Made by a program: the position numbers and the translations under genes. A DNA stretch of 64,000 nt from Shewanella decolorationis S12 (GTDB lineage Bacteria > Pseudomonadota > Gammaproteobacteria > Enterobacterales > Shewanellaceae), in contig NZ_AXZL01000060.1 of the NCBI RefSeq assembly GCF_000485795.1, forward strand, positions 41,587 to 105,586. The letters are read 5' to 3'. This document shows positions 1 to 8,333 of the stretch, piece by piece (position 1 is the first letter of the stretch; each line of letters begins with the position of its first letter). The notes under the pieces were generated by a model. It saw only the letters and a list, made by a program, of their open reading frames with translations, made no database searches and was not told the origin of the DNA.

Positions 1-1487
1 AGTAGGTTTGACGCGCCGGTCATAGCAGAACCAGTGAGGGCTGAATTTTGGAACATTGACTGTGATTGCATTACCGGGGCATTTTTCGCGACATCTGGAC
101 TTGCCAGCTTTTCATCAATGGCATCACCGTTTTGTAGACGCCCAGCCAAGTGGGTAGCGGTTATTGCTGAGCCATAAACGAGCATGAGCGAAATCGCCGG
201 AACACTCGACGCCAACATGCCGCCAGTAGCTATCCAGGTTTGCAGCACTGAATCCATCTGCATCATCCCAGCAAAAGATGGCACTTCTGTACCTGCAAAG
301 GCATCAAGAGCAGACATTTTCCCTGCAACGGTTAAATGAATATACAGGTTAATGATGGCCATGACAGGCATCCAAAGTTGAATCCAAAGCAGGATTAACA
401 AGTACTTCCCAGCCATTCGCATCCCGATTTGGCCAAGGGCTATCACAAAGGCCATCAATGGGGTGATGGCGTAAATGAACCCCTCAAAAAACGTCATCAT
501 CGGACGAACGATACTCTGGAACAGGGTCTGCTCCGCCGCCCATTGCGTATTACGCTGCTCAATCGCTTGGTTAACCATAACGGCTGCGGTGAAAGCTTGA
601 TCATCCATATACTTGCCCGTCACGCTTTGCTCATAAATAGGCAAAAGCACTGACGCGGTCATATACTCTTGGGTGTTAACCGAAGCCAAACCAAGGTTAT
701 TCAGTGCATTTCGGATCACGTCATCAGTGTCCGTTGCTGACGAAGTCCCCAATGAGGCTGACAGAACCTGTTTAAGCCTTGGAATGAAGGTTGATTCTGT
801 CATGAGTTTCAGTTGGCTATAGGCATCGGTGCAGTCCAGATCGCTACTGCTACCACTGAGCATGATGCGCGTGCCATAAATGCGCGAATCAAACCTAATC
901 GCTGTCATCGGGTTAGGATCACTCAGCACCTGATCTAGGTTCTTTTGGCCGATGTCGATGCCAATCAAGGTGCACTCTTTGATGTAGTTAAACCATGATT
1001 GCTCGATGTCTGAGCCGCCGACACGATTTGCATCACCCAACCCAGAGCGATCCATCACCTGTTTTCTCACTTTAATCAGTGACTGCAAACTGGATGCAAA
1101 GCCGTATTCCGTCATCGCGGGAGTTGAGAACGCCGTTTCAAACAATCGCGTGATTTGAAAGCCAACAGTCGAAATCGTACTGCCTGCGGCAGCAACACCG
1201 ATGGGCACATTATCAACCACTCGAACTTGCCCTGTATACGCATCCTCAATGCTCACTCGGGTACTGGGTCCAAACATGGTTGCAAAGACTAGCCATGAGA
1301 CTAAAACGTGCTGAAAGTTAATCCCACGACCGCCTTGCATTAAGGCCTGAACAGAGACCATCAATACCCCAATGAGCAAGCCAATGCGAACCATTGAAGT
1401 AAAGTCGCCTGTACCAGTAATCATCGCGACAGCGTTCAAGACCTGCTCTAAAAATGCCGAATCCCCGATGGAATAGATCTCCCACAT
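1..1487 (-). CDS. traG: TraG, mating-pair stabilisation inner-membrane protein (partial, C-terminus outside window)
   Basis: Open frame running off the left edge; about 495 N-terminal codons are visible, starting MWEIYSIGDSAFLEQV. F-type TraG is a polytopic inner-membrane protein whose N-terminal part acts in pilus assembly and mating-pair stabilisation. Visible here are several hydrophobic segments (for example GLLIGVLMV near residue 35 and LLILLWIQLWMPVMAIINL near residue 375), as expected of the membrane domain. The start codon lies 3 bases after the traH stop, and the traF-traH-traG order is that of SXT/R391. Family assignment is from gene order and recognisable sequence; the C-terminal region cannot be judged. 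Confidence 0.9.
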   Translation of the reverse strand, partial: MWEIYSIGDSAFLEQVLNAVAMITGTGDFTSMVRIGLLIGVLMVSVQALMQGGRGINFQHVLVSWLVFATMFGPSTRVSIEDAYTGQVRVVDNVPIGVAAAGSTISTVGFQITRLFETAFSTPAMTEYGFASSLQSLIKVRKQVMDRSGLGDANRVGGSDIEQSWFNYIKECTLIGIDIGQKNLDQVLSDPNPMTAIRFDSRIYGTRIMLSGSSSDLDCTDAYSQLKLMTESTFIPRLKQVLSASLGTSSATDTDDVIRNALNNLGLASVNTQEYMTASVLLPIYEQSVTGKYMDDQAFTAAVMVNQAIEQRNTQWAAEQTLFQSIVRPMMTFFEGFIYAITPLMAFVIALGQIGMRMAGKYLLILLWIQLWMPVMAIINLYIHLTVAGKMSALDAFAGTEVPSFAGMMQMDSVLQTWIATGGMLASSVPAISLMLVYGSAITATHLAGRLQNGDAIDEKLASPDVAKNAPVMQSQSMFQNSALTGSAMTGASNL

Positions 1488-1490
1488 GAC

Positions 1491-2879
1491 CTATTCCCCC
1501 AGTGCCGTAGATTTAACGGTGTAATAACGCTGCTTGCGAATGGTCTGAATCACCTGGTTAAAATGCGCCAGCAATTCTTGCTCTGAGCCGTATCTTCGCT
1601 GCAACGCAGCGTACTCCTCATTGATTTGGCGACGTGCACGTTCAAGGTCTTCCGTTAATAACTTCGCATAGGCATGATCTTCCACACCGGAGGTACTTCT
1701 AGCTGCATTGAGCATGTCTTCAACCAATGCTCGGGCCATCTCAACAGCAATAAATGGCGCCGCTCTTGAAGCAAACGACCTAGCAGTCCCTTCATTTAAT
1801 GCAGAAAGTGTTCGAATCATGCCGCCAATGCTTGCAGGAGCCGAGGTCATAAAAGCCTTTTCGGTGGTGCTAGCAGCCCCTGTATTTCGAGCAAACTTAA
1901 AAATAATACCGTTACTGGAACCTGTACCAAGAAGTAAATTTTCTACCTGGGTTGATAACCCGGTTAGGGTCAAGTTAGTGATTGTCGGATTCAGACAGCC
2001 GTCTTGTGTTACTGTGTCACATCGGTACATAGCGACGTTACCGCCATGAATTAGATGCTCAATAGTCACTTTATTGCCATTCAGTCTGGTCAGCTTTGGG
2101 GCTTTACCTTGGCCATCAGCCGCATTCGCTAAATCACCAACGATGATCGAACCCGTCACCGACATAACCGCTTCAAGAAAACGGTCATCCCCCGATGCAA
2201 ACCAGCTTGATGCCGAATGACGTTTCAGTGCTCGCCAAACCAAATTACCTTTAATTGTTCTGTTTACATCAGATGCCGCGACACTTGAAGCGTTCTCATA
2301 AGGGTTCTTACCATTGGACTCACTCCAACTGGTAAAAATGTCTCCAGCCCCTTTAAGTGAGCTCAACATGCTGGCCTCTGTTTGCCCCTTCTTACCAAAG
2401 GCGGCTAGGGTATCGTTCACGACTCCCTGAGCCATTTGACAGGAATTGCCAAAATATTCGTTCAACTGCTGTATTTTCTTTTGCAGAGTCTCCATGTGCT
2501 GGGAACATTTCTCACACATAGCACTGAGCGCCAATTGGAATGCGTATCCCTTGGCATTTGCCGCTACAGAGCGAAGTAATTGAACAAACTGATCTGCATT
2601 AACAAATGACAAACTTCCGGCGAACATATCAATGCCGCCACAACCTGCTTGGAATGACGGAGGCACCATTGAGACGAGGTTCTCGTTCATGATCCTGTTA
2701 CGGACAACAACGCTTCCACCAGATATAACGCCACGCCGCTGACTCTCGAATACACCAGGCGCAGTGGTGTTGGTCATTGAACCAAACAACTGGTTCATCT
2801 CCTGTTGCAAGCTTGCTTGGCTCATAGATGAAAAACCAATCGCACAGGCGATTAGCGATACTTGGAATACTTTTTTCAT
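1491..2879 (-). CDS. traH: TraH, F-type conjugative pilus assembly protein
   Basis: 462 residues, the usual TraH length. An N-terminal signal peptide (MKKVFQVSLIACAIGFSSMSQA) predicts periplasmic or outer-membrane location, where TraH works with TraF, TraW, TraU and TrbI in pilus extension. The central region has a cysteine cluster (CEKCSQH, residues about 121-127) and the C-terminal third is predicted coiled coil (RARRQINEEYAALQRR). A strong GGAGGG ribosome site precedes the ATG. It sits 2 bases after traF and 3 before traG, so the three genes form one operon. Family confident; the exact role is taken from F-plasmid TraH. Confidence 0.95.
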   Translation of the reverse strand: MKKVFQVSLIACAIGFSSMSQASLQQEMNQLFGSMTNTTAPGVFESQRRGVISGGSVVVRNRIMNENLVSMVPPSFQAGCGGIDMFAGSLSFVNADQFVQLLRSVAANAKGYAFQLALSAMCEKCSQHMETLQKKIQQLNEYFGNSCQMAQGVVNDTLAAFGKKGQTEASMLSSLKGAGDIFTSWSESNGKNPYENASSVAASDVNRTIKGNLVWRALKRHSASSWFASGDDRFLEAVMSVTGSIIVGDLANAADGQGKAPKLTRLNGNKVTIEHLIHGGNVAMYRCDTVTQDGCLNPTITNLTLTGLSTQVENLLLGTGSSNGIIFKFARNTGAASTTEKAFMTSAPASIGGMIRTLSALNEGTARSFASRAAPFIAVEMARALVEDMLNAARSTSGVEDHAYAKLLTEDLERARRQINEEYAALQRRYGSEQELLAHFNQVIQTIRKQRYYTVKSTALGE

Positions 2880-2881
2880 TG

Positions 2882-3826
2882 TTATAACCCTCCTTGTGCA
2901 CGCAGATAGCGAACAAGGAACTCAGGGTCCTGTAATATTTTCTCGTTAAGCTCTTGAGCTGACATCGCGAGTGACACGCCGGGCTGAACAGGTCTGGTGG
3001 CATAGTAAGTTTGATCGTCAATCCAACCGGCTTGATGGGCTGCGAGAATAATTCGATTATTGAGCTCATCAAGGCTCATTGCGCCTTGGCCAATCGGAGT
3101 AATGACGTTAGGCGGGTCAACTAAGAACACGGCAGGGACAGTCGTAACGGACAAGGATTGTGCTTGTCCTGAATCGACTTTGTAATTGGGAAACTCTCCA
3201 CCGGGTAAAGGCAAGCCATCGACAGCAATAGCAAACACCTCGAACCCATAGTTCAAGGCCATAGATTCGATGATAGGCGCTTGAGCATGGCAATAAGGGC
3301 AATCTGAACGATAGAAAAAGAACAATCCAGCCCGTTTTGCTACCTCACCTAAAGCAACATCCCGTTGAGCGCCAGCTTCTCGATCCATCCGATTGGCAGC
3401 ATAGGTCGCCAAGGGTCTGCGACTGATTTCATCCAAAACAGGATCGCCCATGACCACCTGCTGACTAACATCAGCAAACTGTGAGCCCTTATCCATCATG
3501 ACGCGCTGGAGATACAGATAGGCTCTGACGTTCTCATTCGTCGGCTCATCAATTGCCTTGTCCATGAACGACTGCATGTGCTCACGAAACCATGCAGCAC
3601 TGAAGGGCTTTAGCCCGCTCTGACTCGACTCTGCCGCACCAGATTCCGGCTTAATAAGCTCTTCAGCCTCCGCTGGCTCAGGAATGACCTGATACCAAAA
3701 CCAGCCTTCCTGACCACGCTGATAGAATTGCCCATCACTAGCATGGGCGGGCAAGATGAAAAGAAAGAAAATAATGATTGGGATGGTCACCCATAGGATG
3801 AACCAAGGTAACAAAGGCGTTCTCAT
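2882..3826 (-). CDS. traF: TraF, thioredoxin-fold pilus assembly protein
   Basis: 314 residues with an N-terminal hydrophobic export segment (about residues 8-29) and a C-terminal thioredoxin-like domain containing a CPYC motif near residue 178, so it probably keeps disulfide redox activity, unlike F-plasmid TraF which lacks CxxC. TraF proteins act in the periplasm in F-type pilus assembly. The start is supported by GGAG about 7 bases upstream. First gene of the traF-traH-traG operon; the roughly 200 bases upstream (3827-4029) hold no gene and probably the operon promoter, where the hotspot begins. Confidence 0.93.
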   Translation of the reverse strand: MRTPLLPWFILWVTIPIIIFFLFILPAHASDGQFYQRGQEGWFWYQVIPEPAEAEELIKPESGAAESSQSGLKPFSAAWFREHMQSFMDKAIDEPTNENVRAYLYLQRVMMDKGSQFADVSQQVVMGDPVLDEISRRPLATYAANRMDREAGAQRDVALGEVAKRAGLFFFYRSDCPYCHAQAPIIESMALNYGFEVFAIAVDGLPLPGGEFPNYKVDSGQAQSLSVTTVPAVFLVDPPNVITPIGQGAMSLDELNNRIILAAHQAGWIDDQTYYATRPVQPGVSLAMSAQELNEKILQDPEFLVRYLRAQGGL

Positions 3827-4029
3827 TGTCAGCTCCAGAACATTTCATAGAGCTAACATGCTAAAGATCCCCGCTAGAGCAATTGGCCAGATAGATGAAG
3901 GAATTGTGAGTGTTTCTGACTAGCTGTTGTGACTAGTAACAACAGCTAACGTTAATGAACAAAAGATATGATTTTACGCTTTGAGCGAAAGGCTAAGCCT
4001 CAGCATAGCCATCACTTTTATCTCAAAGA

Positions 4030-5094
4030 TTAAGAGATAAGCTTTTGAGCAACAGTTTTTAGTTTAAGTTTTAAGTCGTCAGAAATAATTGGAAGCGCTA
4101 CACCGTCATCGCCAACAGCTACTGCTGGCCCATAATCATCATAATCTTCACCAGTGTCAGCATTGATTGCCCTGTAACAATCTTTGGTTACGTCGATATC
4201 ATCCTGTAGACCAACGTAATACCAAAACCACTTTTCAGTTTCACTAATCGTAGCTTCGATTATTTCAATCAACCCTTCGCGTGACGGAGCAACAATCATT
4301 TCAGCTTTTAGCCAATCAAGATAAAAACTAATTGGGATTACTGGCTCATCTTCGTCATGACAATGCAAAGCATATCCAATAGCCTCAATCACAACATAAG
4401 GATCATCATAAAAATAGCCACTCCAGCAGTGGCTATGGCCGTCACCACATTGATCATAGATTGGTTTCAACGATGAAGGAATTGGAAATACCGCATCATT
4501 ACTGTTTTCAAATTTCTTTAATACCAGCGTTAAAAGCTCTCGATAAGGGACGATTTTCTGGTATTGCTCAGCAACGTCAGACTGAATTACATTAAGCGAA
4601 TGACCAGCTAGTTTTTTGTTATACCAGAACTCGCCACTTCTGTTATCCGGATTGTCTTCATATTCAGCCAATAATGTCGCAGCTACAACAAGACCAACCA
4701 ATATCGCTTCTGAGTCATTTGCATCTATGAATGAGGTTAAAACACCTAGCATTCGTGTTTCACCTAATGCTTTTTCAAAAGAAGCCTCAGCATAAAATGC
4801 ATAAACATCATCTAAAGAGATAATGTTAAATTGCTCCCAAGCTTGCTGGATTCGCTGGCATACTTGAAGCGTAACACCTGCATCAAAATCCAAAGCTTGC
4901 AAGCGCTCAAAGCACTGTCTATTTGCGATCTCAAGGTTTTCAACTCTATATTCAGAGGCAACTTGAAATGCCGCGTAGCTTTTAAAGCCGCAAAATGCTG
5001 CGAACGCTTCGTATAAATGGCTTTTCTTTATTGATGGAATTGCTGTTTTTAACTCAGAATGAGCCGTAAAAATGATGGGTTTTAAACTTTTCAT
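4030..5094 (-). CDS. Hypothetical cargo protein in the traF-side hotspot
   Basis: I do not recognise a named family for most of this 354-residue protein. Start is uncertain: in-frame ATGs lie at 5106, 5100 and 5094; 5094 is chosen because GGAT lies 6 bases upstream. Residues about 10-50 form a helical domain (SELKTAIPSIKKSHLYEAFA, then FCGFKSYAAFQ) resembling the N-terminus of the cargo gene at 34256-34843. The rest is acidic and looks soluble (repeated Asp/Glu, no membrane segment, no signal peptide). It stands alone between traF and the conserved block, and is AT-richer than its neighbours, as expected for hotspot cargo. Function unknown. Confidence 0.75.
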   Translation of the reverse strand: MKSLKPIIFTAHSELKTAIPSIKKSHLYEAFAAFCGFKSYAAFQVASEYRVENLEIANRQCFERLQALDFDAGVTLQVCQRIQQAWEQFNIISLDDVYAFYAEASFEKALGETRMLGVLTSFIDANDSEAILVGLVVAATLLAEYEDNPDNRSGEFWYNKKLAGHSLNVIQSDVAEQYQKIVPYRELLTLVLKKFENSNDAVFPIPSSLKPIYDQCGDGHSHCWSGYFYDDPYVVIEAIGYALHCHDEDEPVIPISFYLDWLKAEMIVAPSREGLIEIIEATISETEKWFWYYVGLQDDIDVTKDCYRAINADTGEDYDDYGPAVAVGDDGVALPIISDDLKLKLKTVAQKLIS

Positions 5095-5136
5095 ATACAT
5101 ATCCATATGCTTGAGACAGTTATTAACCGTTATCAA

Positions 5137-5456
5137 TCATTGCTACACACGATTACAACATGATCTCTCAAGCCATGTATGTATAATTAAAATTTAAGTA
5201 AATATTGGGTTCTCTATACGCCTTTTCAGGTCAATTTGCTGTTTTTCACTCGTGTGCAAGTGTGGCTAGCGCCACTAAAAAATATATAGGATTTTTGAAA
5301 TTCAGGCAACCATCACAAAGAAAAACTGAAAACGTATGGATCGTGCAGTTCAAAAAAGGAAAAGATGAATCGACCAGATCAGTGCTCAAGGTAGACCTCT
5401 AACGTCTACTTCTGGCACATAAAGCAATATTCAGAAACTTCGAATACTACGTTAGC
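5137..5456. other. Hotspot intergenic stretch without a convincing gene
   Basis: About 320 AT-rich bases between the cargo gene and the next conserved gene. A 65-codon plus-strand frame (5205-5402) exists but lacks a ribosome site and recognisable similarity, so I do not call it. The stretch probably holds the cargo promoter (TA-rich near 5170-5200) and a hotspot junction. Confidence 0.4.
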
Positions 5457-6164
5457 TCACTTTACTGCAAAAACCGTAACCAACGTTTTCATTGAGTCAC
5501 CGGGAACCATAACAAAGTGCATTTTGCTCCCCACATGCTGCCAGAACTCGGCCTCTTGAGCATATTTTTTTGCTTTTTGGATAGCGACGTTTTCTGGCAA
5601 CTGAGTTTTAGTTAGCCCCGAACATAGCAGCTTTGAGCACAAAGCCTTCCAAGGATGCTTAGGTACACCGCCTGAAAGCCGTTCCACAAACCTTTCCAGT
5701 GCATGACGAGTCACCACGACAGGCCCAATGTTCGGAACGTTGATGACCTCATCGATTTCTCTCACGGTAGCATTATCGACGCTGTATTCTTCGAAGGAAT
5801 ATGAGAGCCAATCTTCCCGTTTCTCTACCGATATCTGTGCTTCCTGGTAACGGGTGAGCAAGAACCTGGTCAGGCTGTAAAGTGAATGCTGAGTTGAGCG
5901 TTGTTTCTGTAACTTTTTGATGGCTCCTTTACTGACTCGGATTTGAAGCCCATTGCCGCTTCGGTTACTCCCCATCACCTCTTTCACTGACAATAGGTGG
6001 TGAATAGCATAAAGCTCAGCTGCAATTAGCTTTTGCTGCTCAGGTAACTTGTCGTATTGCTCACCTAAATCGACCTTTAGCTCACCAGCTCTTCGAAGGC
6101 CGGTCTTCCAGTAAACCGTAAATTCACCATCAATCTGCTTTGTCAAAAGGGTTAAAACCATCAT
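5457..6164 (-). CDS. Conserved ICE backbone protein of unknown function (hotspot-flanking)
   Basis: 235 residues, no signal peptide or membrane segment. By position it matches the SXT backbone gene bordering the hotspot next to traF (s073-type), but I recognise no domain. The sequence is basic in the middle and has a C-terminal region with VVTRHALERFVERL, a pattern I cannot assign. A good ribosome site (AGGAGA, 7 bases before ATG) supports the start. It lies downstream of a terminator (6228-6250) that ends the preceding gene, so it probably has its own promoter. Confidence 0.8.
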   Translation of the reverse strand: MMVLTLLTKQIDGEFTVYWKTGLRRAGELKVDLGEQYDKLPEQQKLIAAELYAIHHLLSVKEVMGSNRSGNGLQIRVSKGAIKKLQKQRSTQHSLYSLTRFLLTRYQEAQISVEKREDWLSYSFEEYSVDNATVREIDEVINVPNIGPVVVTRHALERFVERLSGGVPKHPWKALCSKLLCSGLTKTQLPENVAIQKAKKYAQEAEFWQHVGSKMHFVMVPGDSMKTLVTVFAVK

Positions 6165-6207
6165 GTTTGTTTCTCCTACTGGTTATCTATTTTTCATTCT
6201 CCATGTT

Positions 6208-6225
6208 TTTTCAAATATGCAAGGC
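6208..6225. repeat. 18-bp repeat, second copy at 52013-52030
   Basis: TTTTCAAATATGCAAGGC occurs identically here and at 52013-52030, and weaker similarity extends about 18 bases to the left in both places. Both copies sit in the leader of a minus-strand backbone gene. Possibly a shared promoter or regulator site; unproven. Confidence 0.5.
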
Positions 6226-6227
6226 GC

Positions 6228-6250
6228 AAAAAAAGGGGCCGAAGCCCCTT
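6228..6250 (-). terminator. Rho-independent terminator after the primase-like gene
   Basis: On the minus strand, GGGGCTTCGGCCCC forms a stem with a TTCG-type loop, followed by seven Ts. It starts a few bases past the stop of the gene at 6254-7321. Confidence 0.88.
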
Positions 6251-6253
6251 CGA

Positions 6254-7321
6254 TCAGATATGAACTTTAGGAAAGCCCATGGCTCCGTAAACATTCAGCA
6301 CATCATTCCAATCCCAACTTTTCACGCCAAGTGACGTTGGTATCGGAGGGATCAGAACTTGTGTCAGAATGCCTTTTTGCCAGGCTTTTTTCTTGAGTTC
6401 ATTCGCTGCATTCAGGCCGGTCTCAGAGAGATCGTGATCTGCCCAGATGTACAGCATTTTCACATTACTTGGTGGTTCAAACCTAGCCAGTAGCGTTGCA
6501 TTCACAACCGACCAACATGTCTGTCCCGTAGCTCTGGTAACCGCTAAAGCTGTTTCGATGCCTTCAGAAACACCTAATACCTCACCAGGCTCACCTATCG
6601 GAATGGCACCACCAGTGATTGTTCTGTCACTTGGTATCGGCATCATCTTTTTAGGCTTTTCAACCGGCGCTTTGAATCCATCTTCACTTAGGTAGATCCG
6701 ATGAAACGTGGCCGAACGCCCTTGCTGAGTAACGATTTTACCTAGCAGCGCTGGGTAGCTATCGATAAACAAGCCATCTTCATCATGGTAAGGCAAGTTT
6801 GGATGATACCTCAGCACCGAATCCCATTCAGGACGAAGCCGGGTAACAATGCCACGACGATGCATGTAGTTCCAAACTGGTTGCGCACGAGTATCTGTAA
6901 GAGATAACGTTTCTCCCCAGGTTTGATTCAAGCGATGGATAATCGCTTTGTCCTCTTCCTGCTTTCTAGCCTTCCAGTCAACAGCGTTACTCGGTATTAC
7001 CCGAGTTGGTACTTGTCCGGGTTGAATACCTAGAGCTTGACCGATTGCTTCAATAGACTGAGCAAAGTTCCATCCATTAATCCAAGACAACAGTTCAAAG
7101 CCATCATGAAAGATCCCGCAGGTGTTACAAACGCCACCTCCGGTATATTCAGCATCTTTGAACAGCCTAAAGCCATCACGACCGCCATGAACAGGACAAG
7201 CCACATGACGGCCTTTTCGAGCAATAGCGGCATCAAGTTCTGGCACCAACGCCGCCAGTATTTGAAGCCATTGGCCATTAAGATATGGCCTTACAGTTTC
7301 AATTTGTAAAGGTAACGCCAT
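6254..7321 (-). CDS. P4-type primase zinc-finger plus Toprim protein
   Basis: 355 residues. The N-terminal zinc-ribbon has CPVHGG (about 42-47) and CNTCG (about 65-69), as in the primase/helicase zinc-binding domain of phage P4 alpha. A C-terminal Toprim-like domain has VSEGIETALAV (about 251-261, the conserved Glu) and YIWADHD (about 292-298, the Asp pair). No helicase Walker motif is present, so it may supply primase activity alone, perhaps on incoming single-stranded ICE DNA; that role is inferred. Ribosome site AAGGAGG is strong. It follows the radC pair after a short gap with an inverted repeat and ends at a clear terminator. Confidence 0.85.
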   Translation of the reverse strand: MALPLQIETVRPYLNGQWLQILAALVPELDAAIARKGRHVACPVHGGRDGFRLFKDAEYTGGGVCNTCGIFHDGFELLSWINGWNFAQSIEAIGQALGIQPGQVPTRVIPSNAVDWKARKQEEDKAIIHRLNQTWGETLSLTDTRAQPVWNYMHRRGIVTRLRPEWDSVLRYHPNLPYHDEDGLFIDSYPALLGKIVTQQGRSATFHRIYLSEDGFKAPVEKPKKMMPIPSDRTITGGAIPIGEPGEVLGVSEGIETALAVTRATGQTCWSVVNATLLARFEPPSNVKMLYIWADHDLSETGLNAANELKKKAWQKGILTQVLIPPIPTSLGVKSWDWNDVLNVYGAMGFPKVHI

Positions 7322-7379
7322 ATAACCTCCTTAAGTAAAAAGCCGACTCCTACCACAAGTGATAAAAGTCAGATCTGGG

Positions 7380-7408
7380 CCTGCATTGAGCCGTTTGGTT
7401 AATGCAGG
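7380..7408 (-). repeat. Inverted repeat upstream of the primase-like gene
   Basis: CCTGCATT (7380-7387) pairs with AATGCAGG (7401-7408). It lies between the preceding stop and the primase-like gene but, unlike the leaders upstream, does not cover the ribosome site. Confidence 0.45.
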
Positions 7409-7412
7409 AACG

Positions 7413-7754
7413 TTAGTCAAGCTGGATACCATGTCGTCTTAATAGCCACATGATGGAATCACGAAGCACATCAGGATCGACAACCGCAGCCATTGCGCAA
7501 ACACGAAAGCAAAATGGCGTTAATTCGTCATTTTGAATCCACGACAACACATCCTTTCGCAATCGAGTACTGACACGACCGTCCAGCAATACACGGATCG
7601 CATCCAATAGAATGCCTTCGCGTAACTGCCAGATTTCCGTGTCAGACCAAGTGACAGGGGCATCATCAAACTCAAATAGAAATTCGAGCTGTGCTGATGT
7701 GTGCTGATGGGACTGCTTTTGTGATGTAGGAGAATGGGCAATACGCCCATTCAT
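7413..7754 (-). CDS. Small conserved hypothetical protein coupled to radC
   Basis: 113 residues, starting at an ATG overlapping the radC stop (TAATG), a sign of translational coupling. Histidine/glutamine-rich at the N-terminus (QKQSHQHTSAQ), then a helical body with WQLREGILLDAIRVLLDGR. I recognise no domain. Soluble by appearance. Probably a backbone partner of the RadC-like protein; function unknown. Confidence 0.75.
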   Translation of the reverse strand: MNGRIAHSPTSQKQSHQHTSAQLEFLFEFDDAPVTWSDTEIWQLREGILLDAIRVLLDGRVSTRLRKDVLSWIQNDELTPFCFRVCAMAAVVDPDVLRDSIMWLLRRHGIQLD

Positions 7755-8251
7755 TACAGATAACCGCGTTCGGCAAGCGAAACGCAGCCCTCGGATGCGA
7801 CCACGACATGGTCAAGCGTTCGAATATCAACAAGTGACAAGGCGTCACGAAGTCGATGAGTGATGCGTTTATCAGCTTCACTGGGTTCAGGATCACCCGA
7901 TGGATGGTTATGAACCAGTATCACTGCTGCCGCATTAAATTCCAACGCCCGCTTTGTTACTTCCCTTGGATACACGCTCGCTGCATCTAAAGTGCCTTTG
8001 AACAGCTCTTCAAATCGAATAACGCGATGCTTTGTATCAAGAAACAGCACGCCAAAGACTTCGTGCTCATACTCGTGCATCAGTGTTTGCAGGTATGAGA
8101 ACGCCGATGATGGCTGTTCAATTTTGCGACCTTTACTCAATCGACCACGGGCAAGCTTGAGCGCCATATCTAAGATATCCGCTTCAGTCACTTGCTCAGG
8201 AACGATGTAAGTACCGGCTTCTTCGCCAGCTAAGAATTTTTTGTTTTTCAT
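7754..8251 (-). CDS. radC: RadC-family JAB/MPN domain protein
   Basis: 165 residues. The JAMM zinc-binding signature is present: HNHPSGDPEPSEAD at about residues 113-126, with an upstream Glu (FEELFKG). RadC-like proteins are common on mobile elements; the old DNA-repair assignment is doubtful, and a metallo-hydrolase fold is what the sequence supports. A longer frame opens at 8284, but the ATG at 8251 has GGAG 7 bases upstream and the extra residues would come from the structured leader (8256-8315). Followed by a coupled small gene. Confidence 0.9.
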   Translation of the reverse strand: MKNKKFLAGEEAGTYIVPEQVTEADILDMALKLARGRLSKGRKIEQPSSAFSYLQTLMHEYEHEVFGVLFLDTKHRVIRFEELFKGTLDAASVYPREVTKRALEFNAAAVILVHNHPSGDPEPSEADKRITHRLRDALSLVDIRTLDHVVVASEGCVSLAERGYL

Positions 8252-8255
8252 AGGA

Positions 8256-8315
8256 GTCTCCAAAAAAAACGGAGACGAACCCATGTCCTGAAGGGGACGG
8301 AATCGTCCCCGCAGG
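8256..8315 (-). promoter_or_regulatory. Two-stem leader of radC
   Basis: Member of the leader family of this block. Upstream stem: 8287-8298 with 8305-8315 (CCTGAAGGGGAC paired with GTCCCCGCAGG). Downstream stem: 8256-8261 with 8271-8276 (GTCTCC with GGAGAC); its 3' arm on the transcript is continuous with the Shine-Dalgarno of radC. Confidence 0.65.
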
Positions 8316-8333
8316 GTGGTAAAATTGATGTGG

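Noticed and set aside
5205..5402. 65-codon plus-strand frame in the traF-side hotspot
   Set aside because: No ribosome site or recognisable domain; kept only as a note in the gap entry.
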